A DNA stretch of 64,000 nt from Promerops cafer (Eukaryota; Chordata; Aves; Passeriformes; Nectariniidae), in assembly GCA_013398275.1 (NCBI GenBank), contig VZSE01006226.1:333396-397395 (forward strand), given 5' to 3'. Position numbers and translations under genes: made by a program. How positions within the stretch are numbered: position 1 is the first letter of the stretch; every line of letters begins with the position of its first letter. Below are positions 1 to 14,257 of the stretch, one piece after another. A model generated the notes under the pieces. It was not told the origin of the DNA and made no database searches. It worked only from the letters and a program-made list of their open reading frames with translations.

Positions 1-2927
1 TCAGGGGGGAACGGGGCTGGCTGCCGAACAGCCCCGCAACTGTTACCTGGGCTGAAACAGGGCACGAGTGGCCTCATCCGTGTGGTTTAGAGTCCGGAAT
101 TTATTTCTTGCTTTTCATGGCAGTGATCTTTCAGCTTTTGATAATGTCTGCGAGATCTGTGGGAGTCCTGCGGTCACTGACCAGACTGAGACAGAGAATC
201 TACAGGAAGTGCTGTGGTCGTTGGGAGGAAAGCCCTCACCACTCCTCAGGTGGAGAAAGGAAATGTTTTCCACCCACACTTTCTCAGTGCTCACCCCTCT
301 TTGAACCCTATAAATTACATTCTGGAAGGGCAGGGTTTGAGCCTGTTGCTCACTGAGATGTCTGCAACAATAAATGATTCTAATAAAGAAACAGCTGGAG
401 CTTTATTATCTGGATTGCCACTATTGCCCAGGGCACACAGCTTATTTCTGCTGCAGCTCCACTGGCTTCAGTGGAAAACGGACAAGGAAAAAATTGTTGT
501 GTTCTTATGGTAATTACTCTGGTAAAATATGGGCTTCTCAAGAGATCTAGAAATTTCAAGTGATATCCCATGTTTCTCTCTTCTGTCAGTGTAGAGGAAA
601 CCGGAGCATTTTTGCAAACGCTGGCGTTTTGTTCTACCTATTAGAAAAACTTTTTGAACTGATCCAGCTTGATGTAGTGCCTTTGCATCTGTGGTGACAG
701 ATGTTCCTCTCAGTAAGAATGCAGTATTATTAAAATAAAACTGCTAAATAATGTTTTTCTAGACCTTCTTGTCCATATCTTCTTGCTGATCATTCTAATC
801 TGTCTGCAACCAAGTTTAAGAAGGAATCCTCAAAAGATTCTGTGGGTAAAAGCTTCCTAAATGATAATGGGGTTGTTAGTCTTAGGTGGTCCTAACTTGC
901 TGCAAAGCATTTTGATAAAGAGTGCTGGTCTTAAGAAAACCTGGGACATGAGAATGGGTACAAATCCAGGGAAACCTGGAGCTGGCCCCTTGGTGCTAAT
1001 GTACCTATAACGGTGTCACTGTGCTATATTTGCCTTGAACTCAGAACAGCATTTGTTGGGCATTTGCCTATGGGTTCTTTGTGTTCTTTTGTCAAGTCAG
1101 AGATTGCAATCCTTTTCCTTTTCCACTGTGATGGCAGATTCCTGGTCCTCCCCCCTGCTCCTGGGTGTCTGTACTCATGCTGTGTAATAGGGCAGCCTGG
1201 GATCTGTGTTGGAGGTGAGGGAAAGAGGGTAATTAGAGACTTTAACACAGCAGCCTGGGAAACTGCCACTTAGCCTCGAGTTCAGACTCTTGCAAGGCTT
1301 CTGTTTTCCCAAATAATCCCTGGGTGCACTCAGAGCAGTGGGGGGAACAGAGGGGTGGCAGAGCTGGGGAGCAGATCCAAGCTGCCACTGAAGAGTGCTG
1401 GCTCTGCAATCCTGAGGAGCTGAACAAAGCTCTCTGTCTTGCTGTGCCTTCCCATCCCTCCCACCCACTTTGTATTCCTCAGAGCACTGAAATATCGGGC
1501 TATAGAAAACAGATTCTGCTGGGGAAACATCTGGCTCCTTAAGGCTCAAGCAGTTGCTTTAAGATTTCAAAATATTCTTCATCATAATTTATTTCTTGTA
1601 GTTGTTTCTGAGGGACTTCCGAGAACAGGCTGGGGGAGACTCAAAGTGGACTCCAAAGATGATTTTTTGTGTTTCTTCTGTTTATGTCTCTTGGTATGAA
1701 CCTGAGTTCTAGAATGGCATGAAAAAAGAGTATTGCTTGATGGGGAACAGACTGCAATTTGTGCAGTAGGAGCAGGAATTTTGGGTAAAGGAAAGGCCTT
1801 TTAAGCAGAAAATACAGGTTGTAGGTGAGTGACAGAGGGACAAATTAAACTAAACTGTCAAGTAGAGTTCATATTACAATAAAGATTTTCTCCCTCTCTG
1901 GCCATCCTGTAGGATGGAGGCTGGCTGGTCTCCACAGAATGTATATAAATGTAAATATTTCTGTTTTTTCCTAGTACTGCTTTTCTTGGACCTTGCCAAT
2001 TGGTGCACAGCTCTGAAGAAAAAACTTTCTTACTCTTTTAGCCAGCTGCAACCTTCATGTACATTTCCAGCTGGAATTTCTCTGTATTATGGATGTATTT
2101 GGATTTATGCCTCCAGCTGGGGGCATGATCCAGTTCCGTGTCAGCTGCACTGGTTAAAGCAAGGAAATATGCATTTTTCCCACCCTTCTTCCCAAAGTCT
2201 GCCTCCCAGGACTTTCTCCTGCTCCTTGGCTGTGTTCAGAGCCCCCATCCTGCTCTGATGCTCTTTTTCTCTCTGCAGGCTGACCCTCGGTCATTTGACA
2301 GCTCCAATCTCAGTCATTTGTACCATCCTTAAAAGCTGTGCCACAGAGGTGCTGTGCCTTGAGGACTCTGTCTGGCTTGGAGAATTAATAAAATTAATAA
2401 AATCTGTTGGGGTTGTGTCAGGCTGTCCTTCCATGGAGAGTCCCTCAGCTGTGCAGATGAGACTCTCGTGGTCGTGATCTAAACCCGAAACTTTTCCATC
2501 TGATTTTTGATGGCTCTTAGCCAAACCAAAGGTGATTGCATTGGAGGACCAGCCTGTAGTTAGGCAAAAGATATTGATTTGCATATTCTGGCTATTTCCC
2601 CAACCTTTCTGACATCTGTTGCAGATTTTTCTTCCTGCTTTCTTCTTCTGTTTTGCCTCTTAGCTATAAAAGAACCAAATATTGGATGCAAAAGTTTTTG
2701 CCAGTGAGAATGTGAGTGGAGCTTTGAAACTTGTGAATGATGTGATTCCTGTCTCCAGGAAGTTCTCCTTGATGTGTCTGATGTCATAAAAGAATATCTC
2801 CAATGCCAAGGTTTTTTTCCAAAATGCCTTGAAACTACATTCATTCACTGTGAGGGAATATAAACAAATACTTCAGGCCTTGATTGAGAAATACAGAGGT
2901 ACTGATAGTTCCTTTTTCTCTGTGCAG
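1..2927 (+). other. SHANK2: SHANK2 intron (3' part), upstream of the linker exon
   Basis: AT-rich non-coding sequence that ends in a good acceptor, a pyrimidine run followed by TGTGCAG at 2921-2927. I looked for the SH3 segment of SHANK proteins, which should lie just upstream in the gene, and did not find it, so the SH3 and ankyrin exons are inferred to lie left of the window. No CR1 tail or large repeat is evident. Open frames here are short, overlap one another on both strands and have no splice context, so I treat them as chance. Confidence 0.75.
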
Positions 2928-3003
2928 AAACACGAGCAGATAGAACAAAGAAGCTGTTTAGACACTACACAGTTGGATCCTATGACAGCTTTGATGCTTC
3001 AAG
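2928..3003 (+). CDS. SHANK2: SHANK2 internal exon, SH3-to-PDZ linker (long isoforms)
   Basis: A 76-bp internal exon of the SHANK2 postsynaptic density scaffold. The first two bases (AA) finish a codon, then 24 codons read TRADRTKKLFRHYTVGSYDS followed by FDAS, and a final AG waits for the next exon. The segment LFRHYTVGSYDSF is the conserved stretch between the SH3 and PDZ domains of SHANK proteins. The exon is bounded by acceptor TGTGCAG at 2921-2927 and a strong donor GTAAGAA from 3004. The overhanging AG joins the T at 19365 to make Ser, giving SDCIIEEK at the start of the PDZ region, so the phases fit exactly. A different frame is open across this exon, but it reads through both splice sites and has no family resemblance. 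The preceding codon is inferred to be xAA, probably Glu. The short SHANK2 isoform skips this exon because it starts downstream. Confidence 0.93.
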
Positions 3004-3591
3004 GTAAGAATTTTTCCTTGTGGTTGCAATCTGTTTACAAAACCTTCCTGGGTTTTATTTAATTGTTACTTTTGGTTTAGGCTTTGGAGGGGAAGAGGGA
3101 AGCACATGACCAAGCAGAGATTCTGAGGGTACCATTGAACCTGGGAATTGGTTTTTATTGCAGTTTACTTTGTTTGTATGGGATGGGTGTAGAAAATTCG
3201 GGAGCAATGAAGTCATGAGTTTCACTGTTTTGTTTTGGGAGTGGTGAAAGAGATTTGTTGTTCTGAACAGTAACTTTGGAACCTGAGTAGAACTGAAGCT
3301 GCTGGAAATGAGAAATTAGATCATTAATTTGCAGAGAATTCATGATTTTTAAGCAGGTTCTGCTCCCCATGGATATACCTTGAACATACAGCTGACTGCT
3401 GGTAGAAAGGATGACCTTTAAAATGCAGAACCTCAGTAAGCTTTTAGTATCTTGAGGAAATCTTGGTGGCACACTGGAATTATTATGCTTTTCTCCTGAA
3501 TGTCCAATTGCAGCTCAGGGAAACCCCATTTATTGTAGGGGAAAACTCTGAAATGTGTAAAGCAATGGCAGCGTTTCATGTAGCACAATAT

Positions 3592-3608
3592 AAAAAAAAA
3601 AAAAAAAA
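3592..3608 (+). repeat. poly-A run
   Basis: Seventeen consecutive A. It could be the tail of a decayed retroposon, but no recognisable body precedes it, so I call it a homopolymer only. Confidence 0.9.
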
Positions 3609-4073
3609 TGGTAACTTGGTTTTGTTCTGTGGTGATAGACTTTGTTCTGAGGTTCAGGCATAGTTTCCATGTGAGTTGAAGAATTTGGGGAGGGAGTTCC
3701 CAGTGGGACATGATGTGATTGACTGGGGGAGTCTGATGATGGTAAAGTTGTCAAGAGAAGCTGTGAGCCCACACTCTGAGACAAGCTCTGCAGAGCAGAC
3801 TCACTGGCTACTGGGGACATTTGCAGTGAGAAGAGTTGGCTTTTTGCAAGGTTCTTTAGATGATCATTAGACTACAAAATCCATATCCTTGTCTCTGTAT
3901 TTCAGTGTGAATGGATAGGGTGGTTTCTGCAAAAGAGAAGCTGTGTCTGCTGCATGTTGCCTCAGAGATATCAAATAATCCCACTTGGAAACCTCCTGCT
4001 ACTTTCTAACAACAGTTCTTTTTTTTTTCATTAGAAAATGTCAATTCCATCAAAACCTTCCTTTCCACCACAC

Positions 4074-4090
4074 TTTTTTTTTTTTTTTTA
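4074..4090 (+). repeat. poly-T run
   Basis: Seventeen consecutive T within a pyrimidine-rich stretch. No splice acceptor or retroposon structure follows. Confidence 0.85.
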
Positions 4091-7000
4091 AGGTTGTTGG
4101 TTTGTTTCTCTATTGTTTTGAGGTTTTTTTCCTAAAGGTGTTGAGTTTGTGCAGTGCAACAATAAAGCTCTCAAAAAATGTACCTTACCTGATTCAGGAC
4201 TGAGCAGGAGAGATAACGAGGAAAAAATGTACAGCCTTCTATAAATTAGTCATGAAGTGTGCCTGCAGTTGGTATCTATTAATTGTCTGAGTAGTGAGAG
4301 GGACAGCAACAGAGCTCTCCTGGCAAGGTTTGGAAGAAAACTCTCCTTGAGTTTCCAGAGAATCCGAGAGCCAGTGGGTCCGTTTGGAAGGGTAATAGTG
4401 GACATTGAGAGGAAAAGGCAGGAGGAGGCAGAATTAATGTGGAGTTCTGAGAAATCCAGTGGAAAGGTAGACTTGCTTAACACATTTCTTCAGCAAAGTA
4501 TGGTAAATCTAGAATTTTTGTAAAGTAACACCAGGAAAACTAAAAAACCAGCAACACACCAGGTTGTGTTTCAGGTACTTGACTGAGGCTGCAAATCAGC
4601 TTTTTGTACCTCTGCACGGTGATTTCCCTGGTGCTTGTGTATTGCTGCTAAAGCAAAAAGGATTTGCATTTCAGAACCTGTCTGGAGATTAATGTCTCTT
4701 GGTGGTACATCCAGATTTAATTCCCTCTAGGGCTTCTTCAGGGAGGGGAATTATTCAAAGAAGCAAACGAGGTGTGAAAGTGAGAGCAATTTTTGATATT
4801 ACCAGATTTGTATTGCTTTGATTACTTTCTCTGTTTTCATTTGTAAACATTTGATTGTTTCTCTGTTATCTCTGGTATCAAAGTCGGGGAAGGATACATT
4901 AGAACAGATTCAATGCTGGCAGCAAAGGTTCCATAAACATTTGTCAGAAGGCAATTGTGCCTCCGTGCTAAGAACAGCTCTGAATCCAAAGTATTAACAA
5001 AGCTGATGCAGTTCCCTTCTGGAGACGATGTGGGGGAGTGAGGGGAAGTGTCTGCTCCCTTCTCTCTTTCCTTCTCCCTCCCAAAGGGCAAAAATTGCTG
5101 AGTAGAAACACTCTGTTCAGAAATCTATATTAATGGGCTTATTCACATGCAGGAAAATACATTGTACGTGGCATTTTTCATCTTGAGGAAAATGTGCAGC
5201 TTGAGTAATGGAGGTTCATTAAATCCTATTTCAGCTTTGCATAAGGGTTCAGTTATCCATACATTAACTTCAGGAAAATAGGGAGGGTGCTTACTAATGT
5301 GGAGAAAGGCACTGAGACTTGCTTGGCCATGCAAATAGTCACTAAATATCATACAAATATAATATAATATTTGAAACTACCAGGTCTGATATATTATCTG
5401 CTTTAAATGCTGATGACATGCCCTCAACAGGGAAGAATTTCTTCTTAATGTCTATCCTCTTTCAGTTTAAACCCCCAATCCTAAAGAGCAGATACAGCAC
5501 TAAAATTACAAGGAGATAATGCAAAACTGCTCTGCCACATCTCTCAAGTTTTCTGTCTTCCCTGGATTTATCAGCAGTCAATTCAGATGAAATTATTTGT
5601 AGGGTGTAAATGAGTTAATTCATAAAGGTCAAATTCCAGTTTAATAACAGAAAGCTTTGCTAAGGCCTAGAATGGATGTTCAAATTAAAAAAAAAATTAT
5701 TTATTTTTTAGAAACTCAAAGCTAAGGTAAACCTTTAGAAATGATCTTTTTTTATCTTCTTTTAAACGGAAGTGAGGGAATTGATTAATTCTTTCAAGAT
5801 GGGACAGTGGATTGTTCAGTCAGGAAAATATGTGTAATTAATTAGTTGTTTAATTTCAAATGTAAAATGTTATCACCCTTTTAAATGGAATGGGACTGAT
5901 AATACAGGGATAACTTCGTTTTATACTCTGGAGGCATAAATAATATGAGACAGTGTGGTGTTATGTAAAAATGATAAACTTGGTGTGGTGGAACACATGG
6001 TCCATTGCCTCCATGGATTTGGGAACTTTAGGACACGCCAGTGGGAACTTTTCCTGCTGCATCCATTGCATCATCTCCCTCCCCCCGCAGAACAGGGCAG
6101 CAGCAGAAGTCAACAGCACAATCAGTGCAACCAAATATGCACATAAGTGGGAGCTTTCGTGCCTATTCTGTCTTTCTTCACAGAATTATGGGTTTTCTCC
6201 TGGGGGTTTTTCTCCAGACACTTCACCTGGCTCCTATCCCTGCATGGGAGGGGCTTTCCTCGTGCCGTTCTTTGGCGTCCCGCGGCTCCAGCGGTACTGA
6301 GGAGCTCTCAGGAGAGGATGTGGTGACAAATAACCTTTAACAAAGGCTGGCTGCCACCACATTCATGACAGGACCACACTGATTTGCCTTATGGTTTTTG
6401 TTCTGTTTTTCTGGAGGAAGACAAGGAGGAAAATAGGATGGTGTAATCTGTAAGAAAACTTAATTAAAAGCTAAATTCATTAACCTTACTGTCCCTACTT
6501 GTGGTCAGGTGGCAACATCCATGTCCCACAAGTGTAGAAGCTGACAGGAGCAACTCTTCAAAAGCCAATTTACATACAAACACCTAATGAAAACCAGAGA
6601 GATTCTTCTCACATGTTCTTTCCAGGCCATTCTCTGCTGCTGTTGACGTCTGTGCTGTTGGATAGAGCAGCCTAAGATGTAATCCTGAGCAGCTCAGAGA
6701 GACTCCTTGGCACAGCTGAAGCTGTCTGCCCTGTAACTCAGCATGCTGTGGAGAGCTTGGTTATGTTTTTAATTTTTTTAGCCCACAGACTGTGCCTCTT
6801 GGATACTTTGTCCCAAAGTTGTGACCTAAGTGGTGCTGTCCTGGTGGTTTAAGCTTTAGGTGTGTTCCACACCTTTTTTTAGTGGAAGCTCTCAGTCCCA
6901 TGCAGAAATACTTTCTTCTGGTTTGAGATCTGGTTTCATGTGGATATTTCACATAAGTAATCCTTCCTCTGGAGAAATGCAGTTGCTCAACTCTTTAAAT

Positions 7001-7376
7001 ATAGATTTTAAAATAATAAAATACAGATTTAAAACAGATGGAAAGTTTTGGTGGAATTCTGGCCATTGCAAGTGGTGAGGAATGTAAAACTGATGGGGAG
7101 CAAAGGGGTTTTCTCCTGGTTATGGTGGCCCCATGTCCCTGGGTGGGGAATCTGGCATATGTGCCTGCTGAGTGCTGCTTGCCTGGCAGCAATCCACCAA
7201 TCCTGGCAAATGGATCCTTGCAAAAATGGAGGGAAGGTATAAGAGCTGTTGTTATATTTTACATCCTGCTTCCCATGTTTTCATGTCGGTTCTGCCCGGG
7301 CAGAACAGTGAGAGAAGTGTTGTTACACGGAGAATAAATGGGATTTTCTGAACTGGGTAAGAGCTAGGTGATGTGG

Positions 7377-7436
7377 GATTGGAACTGGATGATCTTTAAG
7401 GTCCCTTTCAACCCAAACCATTCTAGGATTCTGTGA
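7377..7436 (+). mobile_element. CR1 LINE 3' end fragment
   Basis: Reads GGAACTGGATGATCTTTAAG, then GGTCCCTTTCAACCCAAACC, then an ATTCTAGGATTCTGTGA tail. This is the diagnostic 3' end of avian CR1 elements. It is 5'-truncated, as most CR1 copies are, and has no coding capacity. It is one of the signs that the DNA is from a bird. Confidence 0.9.
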
Positions 7437-10400
7437 ACTGCTCTTTTGTTTGTTTTCTCTTGGATATCACCAGTTCCACTGTACTAATGTTCCCTGGGAA
7501 GTCTGTGCTGTTCAGGTGATCTCTTGAAGGAAATGGGAGTAAGGAGATTGAAACGGTGCTGTTCACTCTTAACAATAAATCCACAATCTGGGATTGACAC
7601 ATTGATGATAAGTGGAAAGTGATTTTACAGCTGTTTTTACCTGCAGGCATATATTTTAAACATAATCCTTGGTTTCCTTTGGTGGAAACAAGTAGAACCA
7701 GCAGCAGTTTAAATTTTTTACCCATACACATAGCTCAGTTTTTGCCTAGAAGATGGTAACAAAAATATCTGAGTGTGCTCATCTTTGTAATTAAATATCA
7801 TCCTGTGTGACAGTGATGTGGTCACATCTGAAGGCTCTCTGGGATTTTAATGATTTAAAATCTCTGCAGATGTGATATCATGGTTCTTTTGGGCACAGGG
7901 AATGGTCAGCATCAGCCAAATTGTAGAAAAAAAATTATGTCAAATGTTTTGTGTGCATGTAATCTCACCTGATGTCTAAAGTTATTTTGTTGGACTTGCC
8001 CATTGTCTGTTCTGAATTAATTAATTAACTGTGAGGGTAACAGTCTGATGGCACTGAGCTGCTCTTAATGTGAGGCAGAAAGGCAAGGGTAGCTCAGTTT
8101 TAATACCTTGTGCCTCATTAACTTGAAGAGCATAATTTGAAGAATTGCCTATGTATTTAAGCAATAATTAACGCATTGTAGCCTCCACGGAGCAGGTGGA
8201 GATGTAAAACATGAAGTTTTTCATTTAGGGTTATTCAATTTCTAATGGAAATTCCTTTGGTTGCTAATAAACAACTTTGCACTTTGCCTCCCCTGCTGTT
8301 GTGTGATGCCACGATGGAGCTTTTTGTGCTGGGGACTACAGCAAATATTGAAAGGAATTGCTGAAATAGGAGGCAGAAAGGGGGTGTGTGCATCTGAATT
8401 GTGGTGCCTCTCCATCTAAAGCTGTACTATAATTGCACTATTAGGGTCTAATACAATTACTGTAAGATGCAAAACTCTACCGTGAGTGATGAAAGTTTCC
8501 ATTAGCTTGTAAGTGCATTTTTGAGTTGTTTGCTGCCTTGACTGTGAAGTTTGCTCAATAATGGTTTGGTAACAAATGACTAAAATGTGTCAGGCATTTT
8601 CTGTGCTAGATGTTTGCCTCAATTTTTAGTGATAAGCATTAGCAAAGAGAGATCAAGAGCTGAGAAAAAAATATACAGCCTTTCCCAAAGTTAGAATTAC
8701 AATGCTCCTTCTGAAAAACTTTTAGGATCTGCCACTGGTGCTAGTCCAGACTTAACTGTGTGCCTGGAGCAGAGAAGCTGCTGCTTGCAAGGGCTGGGAT
8801 TTGGGGGCTGTGCCATTTCCTGCACAGCAATTGGTGCTCCCAGGCTCAGCAGGATTTCCTCTGCAGCTCCTCCGTTGGGTGCTGCAGGACAGCAGGGATT
8901 TAAATGTCACCACTGAAAGCAGCAGCCTGTGTCCTGTGCATGGCGGGGATAAAGTGGCTTTTTTCTTCTAATTAGAATAGAGGAAATGAAAAAAGAAAAG
9001 AAAGAGGAGGGGAGATGCAAAAGAAGTTTGTGAGGGCGTGACACCAGGTTGGTTAGAAGCAAGAGCCATATAATTAGAGCAGAGGACAACAGGAGATTCT
9101 AATGGGATTTTTTTGGGGAAGGGGAGAAAGGAGAATGATTAGGTTTCTAATAATTAGTGTTTTCCATTCCTGTGTCCCTGTGATGATTTAATTCCCTGCC
9201 CCAGGGCAACTTTGGCTGCCGTGCTGTCACCTCATCACCAGATGAGCAAAGCCTCCATATGGTGCCTCTGCCTGGGAGTGCTGCAGTTGGAAGTTCTGGC
9301 AGCCCCAGATGGAACAAATCACTGGTGAGCTCGCACTGTGGGCTTGCCTCCAGTGGGAGTGATTTAAACCACCCTTCCCCCCCGCCCCCTCCCCTCCTTC
9401 CAGGCAGATTTTCACAAATATTTGTTGCATTTGGAGAATTTGATCTATGAGGCAAAATTCTCAGGGTGGCTGGCAGGCAGTGTATGTGCTTTGTTCCTCT
9501 TCAGAGCAGAAATGATCCAAAATCAGAGAGGGGTGCATTTTCAGGCTCGGTCTCTTCGGGGTGCAAAAGGAAGGTGTGGGAGGAGGGTGCCTTGTTTGTC
9601 CCAGGACAAACCAGAGGTGCTGGAGCTGTGTTTCTCTAAGAAATGGAGTCGAACCCAACAAAGAGGGAGCAGCTAAAGAGCAAACAATAGCTGGTGGTGG
9701 AGCACTCACCTGGACTAAGGGTCTGGGCTGGAGTCCTGTGTGTGTCAGACTTAAATCCACACCCTGAGCTGCTGCTGAGTGCCAGGAACCTGCTGGACAG
9801 GGCAGGGCTTTATCCAAGCCCTTTGAAAGTGTTGCTCTTTCCCCGAGCCAAGAGCAGATGCTCTCTCCATCCTTGTGGATGTTCCAGGGTGCTCCATGGG
9901 AATGACTGGCAGGTGCACTGATGGAGTAGCTGGTGATGCTGCTGGGGCTCCCTGCTCTCTCTGACACAAAATGTCAGCCTGTTTTCCCAGAGATGATGTC
10001 TGACAGGCACGAAAATGTACCAACAAAGGATTGGCTTTAAGGGGTAAGTGTTAGACAAAAACTGAGTTCATGGCAAGGTTCTGAGCAGGGGAATAGCGAG
10101 TGTTAAATGTGTGCACTAAGAGAAAGTGGCAACTGCATTTCTAGGGAAAAAAAGACTGTTACCCACATATCTCCTAATTTCTCTAATTTTTTATGAGGCC
10201 CAGATAACAGAATTAAGAGTTTGGTGCTCCAGTTGAAAACCAGGGCTGATACTGAGTAGGCTGTAGATCTTTTAGACCAGCATCTCCAAACCTGGAGCAG
10301 TTGCACCTGTGGCAGAGGTGGTTTATGCCTCTACAGCCAACATTTCCAGCACCATAAATTCTGAAATTCACTAAAATCTGTGCATCTGAATAGACTTGAA

Positions 10401-13400
10401 ATGATAGACCAACATTTTTACCCTGTCTCCAGTACACAGAAAATGAAAGCTTCATATTCCCAGAAATTCCACATCAGTGCAGCCAACGAGCTGAGTGTGA
10501 AAGGCAAGGGGGCAATAAAGACAGGTTCCAGTTCAACATTCACATAATTAAGAGAAGTCATGGCCAATTTAAATTAAATTGTAAAGTCAGTGGTTTTTTC
10601 ACTGCTACCAGCATTTTGGGCTAAACTGGCCATGCTTTGACAGAATTGCTGCAAATGATGATGCAGGTAGGCAGGAGAGCTGTTAAGATGGACATTTTGT
10701 CTTGCAGGTAAGCAAAATTTAGAGTAGACTTAAAATAACTCAAGGGCTAGGTGCAATTAGAGAAATGAAGAGAGAAAATATATTTCAGAAAAGAAGGTAG
10801 AGTTGCCACCTCCTTTCTGATGTTAATGAGGCTTTGAAATAACATGATTAGTTAGGAAAGGGATATGTGAAAATTTAACTGTAATTCATATCACCTTTAC
10901 AGGTCTTTTGTGCAAAATCCTAGAAAATCAGCGTTTCTCACTGTACACTGTATTTTTAAAGCTCTTGCAGAAGAATAAAGATGTTTTCAGAAAAACTTTA
11001 TGCCTTTGGTGAGGCCTCATTTGTTTTGAGACAGAACTTCAAACTTACTTGTAAGTTATATACTAAAGGCATAACATTTTTTGTCATAAAATTTGCAGTG
11101 TGTTTAACACTGATTTAAGCACTGTACAATGCAGATTTGTAAGTGAAATACTTCCATCTGTAAAGCTGAAAAGAACAGTTGGGGCTACTCACACTTCTTG
11201 TGGTCAGGACTGGATTTATTTTCCAAGGAATGCAGGACAGGAGGATGATAATTCCTCCTGCTCATTGTAGCAAATAGGGTGTGATGGAAAACCTGAGGGA
11301 TCACTTAAAACTAATCTGAAACTCCTGTTTATCACCAGTCCTGAAATCATCTGTTTCTTTCCCCTATTTCGTGGTTTATTTTTGTTTAGACTCTCTTGGA
11401 GCAAGTGGAGTTCTGATACCAAAATGTACTGGGAGTTTAAGAATTGTTCTAAAGTCTTGCAAGGTCAAACTGCTACCTTAAAGGGCTTGTAGCACATTTA
11501 AAACTGTTAATAAAACACTTTCTGTTTGTTTTTTTTAAACCCAAGGTGTGACTGAAGTTACTTCCCTTGTTCTGCCTTTGTTACTTGTCCTGTTTGATAA
11601 CCCTGAACATGTTCCTCTCCTTGGTACTGAGGTTGTCTGTGATAATAATGACCAATTTTAGCAAAAACAGCAGTAAAATTATTAATTATGAAAAAACTGT
11701 ATAAAAAATCAGTGGGTTTAACATCTATAATTATTATTCCTTTTATCTAAATACTTTTAATGTTAAGATGATTAGGGAGAAAATTCCTGTTTCTCTGTGG
11801 TTTGGTGGCAACATCAGAGGCTGGAACTGCAGCTGGTTTGGGGTAGGAAAACACAAACCTGAACAGTAAAGTGTTTATTAGATGAATATTCTGGTTACCT
11901 GAACACGTGTGAGTGTTTGGACAGCCTGTTTGCTCAAGGCTCAGCGTGTTAGCAATGAATATTAATGTTTCCACCGTCCAGGCTCACACTGCTCAAATGC
12001 TTGCTAATTAAAACAAAATTGCTGATAAGTGTCGGGTGCGAGTGGAGCGTGCTGGAGCCCAGAGTATTGCTGGGCTAGGTGGAACATCTGTGTGGAGGGG
12101 CTGGAAGGACTCTGGGCTAGAGAACTCTCCTGTTCCATGGCAGGAGACTCCTGCCTGCATGTCTCATGTCTGGTTTCCACTTCGTCACGTGTGGTGTTTG
12201 GAACGACTGTTCCTTTTTAAAAGACAAATGAAATTAATTAACACAGAGGAATTAAGCTTGTATTTATCATTTAAGCTCATTTTGCCACTCTCCTCACCCC
12301 CAGTGCTTTTTTGTTTTCTCTCTACCAGTGCAGATGTGAAAGAATAATAACATTTCTCTTAAAAAAAGGCTAAAATACTCATTTTTTAATGAATGTGAAT
12401 AAATACATTCATGTATGGGCATCCATATATCCAGACATATGGTGCATATGCATACCCTATACATATATTTGCTTAGGATTATGAACTTACCACTAACTTT
12501 TTTATTGCCTTCATATCCTATCCTGAGATTCCTACATAATACAGAATCAGACTTTTACTGGATGGTTTCTCTTTCCAGGAAGTTGACTTCCTGGTTTGCA
12601 GTATCAATATTTTACTTTAGTTGTTGCAGTTTCAGCAATATAAGGTGAAAACAGAAAAAAACCCACAAGTACCAATAGCCAAATCAATTTATTTGAAAAG
12701 TATTACTTTTGATTGGCTACTCCCTTCTCCTACACACCAAAAAATATGATATTAAGTGTAATTAAAAGCTGAATAAAGGAATGTGGACTGAGGGGGAGAG
12801 AGAGAGACAAAGTTTCTCCTTTGTTCCACATAAAGAAATTGTGCAACTGCTTTGCACCTCTGTTGTGAAATTTAATATTTCTCTTTTCAACCTGTATTTT
12901 TTGGTAAAGCTGTATAGCATAGACCCATTGAAGTGTCCTGCACTGTTACTCTCTGAGATAGGTTGTTTCTTTGTGATGCTGGTTGATTTTTTGGGCATCT
13001 CTGCTGATCACAGGCTGCACAAAGCAGCACCATCTTCCTGACCTCCTAATTCTGACTGCATCCCTGAATCACAGCTGACACTGGCGTGGGTTTGGGGACT
13101 CAGTGAAGAACTGCTCTTTTTTCACCCAGGGAATCAAGCATTCAAAATCCAATAAAGATGCCTTGATTCCTTGTTTAGAAGTGTGAATGAAACACCTTTA
13201 GGTGGAAGATGTGATGTGAGGTTTCACTGGAGCCTGTGATTCCCTCACTGTGGAGTACAGATCCAGAACTGGAGACTCTGTCCATGTCTTTTAAAAAGGC
13301 CACAGTTTGACATGTCCCTCTTTCATCAGCAGATTTCAAAGCAAAATCTGCAGCCTTGCTGTTGTCATGATCAAAGAGCTCCACGAGATGTTTACTAACT

Positions 13401-14217
13401 CTGGAGAAACAGCACTGGTACAGGAGATTGGAAAGACAAATATATGAATCTGGGGATGTTACACGAGTATTTCTGGAGCATCCTTCCTTATTTTCCTGTT
13501 CCTTTATGTGGCTTGAACATAGCCAGCTGAGGAAGACACAGGTGTGCCAAGTTTCCCAAGGAGAAATAGGACCATGTTCTTTCTGTTGCAATTTGAAATT
13601 GTTTGCCCCAAATTATAAAGCCAGAGAGGGAAACAGTGTGAGCAGGGGTAATGGTGATCCTGTCTGTCTTCTCTGGGATTTTTGTTTGAGTGCCAGCTGT
13701 GCCAGCCAGGCACTGACACACAACCCATTGTCTGTGCCAGTGATGATTCTGCTCTTGGATTTCCTTGAGAGCACCTGTGAAGCTGAGAGCCATAGGCAGA
13801 GCTCAGCATTTGATTCCATGCTGCACTTCCATATGCAGCCCTGATTTTCCAATTTTTTTTTTTTCAAAATGAAATAGCAGAACGACTTGGAGAATTTTTA
13901 GTTCTGTGTGATTCTCTTCATCCCTTCTCTGTCATATTTTAATTATTGTACCATGATCATACTCCTTGGACTTGTATCTTCAGCTGCCTAGCAAGGAATT
14001 TATCAATTTAAAGTTTACTGCTCTCCAGTATTTCTGTTCTAATGCTGGGTTCTATCTGCCCTGAGGAAAGTGCTGAGGTGCTGACCCATCTATTTGGAAA
14101 TATTTTCTTCCTCCCAAACACAGCTTGCTGTAAACTTCCAGATAAACATATGTTCTAAAGGAAAATCATTTAGACTTGTCATATATGACATTAGGATTGC
14201 TCAGCTGTACAGAGTGA

Positions 14218-14257
14218 GCCAACCCCACCCATTCTGGGATCCTGGGATTCTGTGAAG
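14218..14257 (+). mobile_element. CR1 LINE 3' tail remnant
   Basis: A short piece with CCAACCCCACCCATTCTGGG followed by ATCCTGGGATTCTGTGA matches the CR1 tail. Only the last ~40 bases are recognisable, so it is old or heavily truncated. Confidence 0.65.

Noticed and set aside
9461..9967. 168-codon minus-strand open frame
   Set aside because: No family resemblance or exon signals; likely chance in a GC-richer patch.
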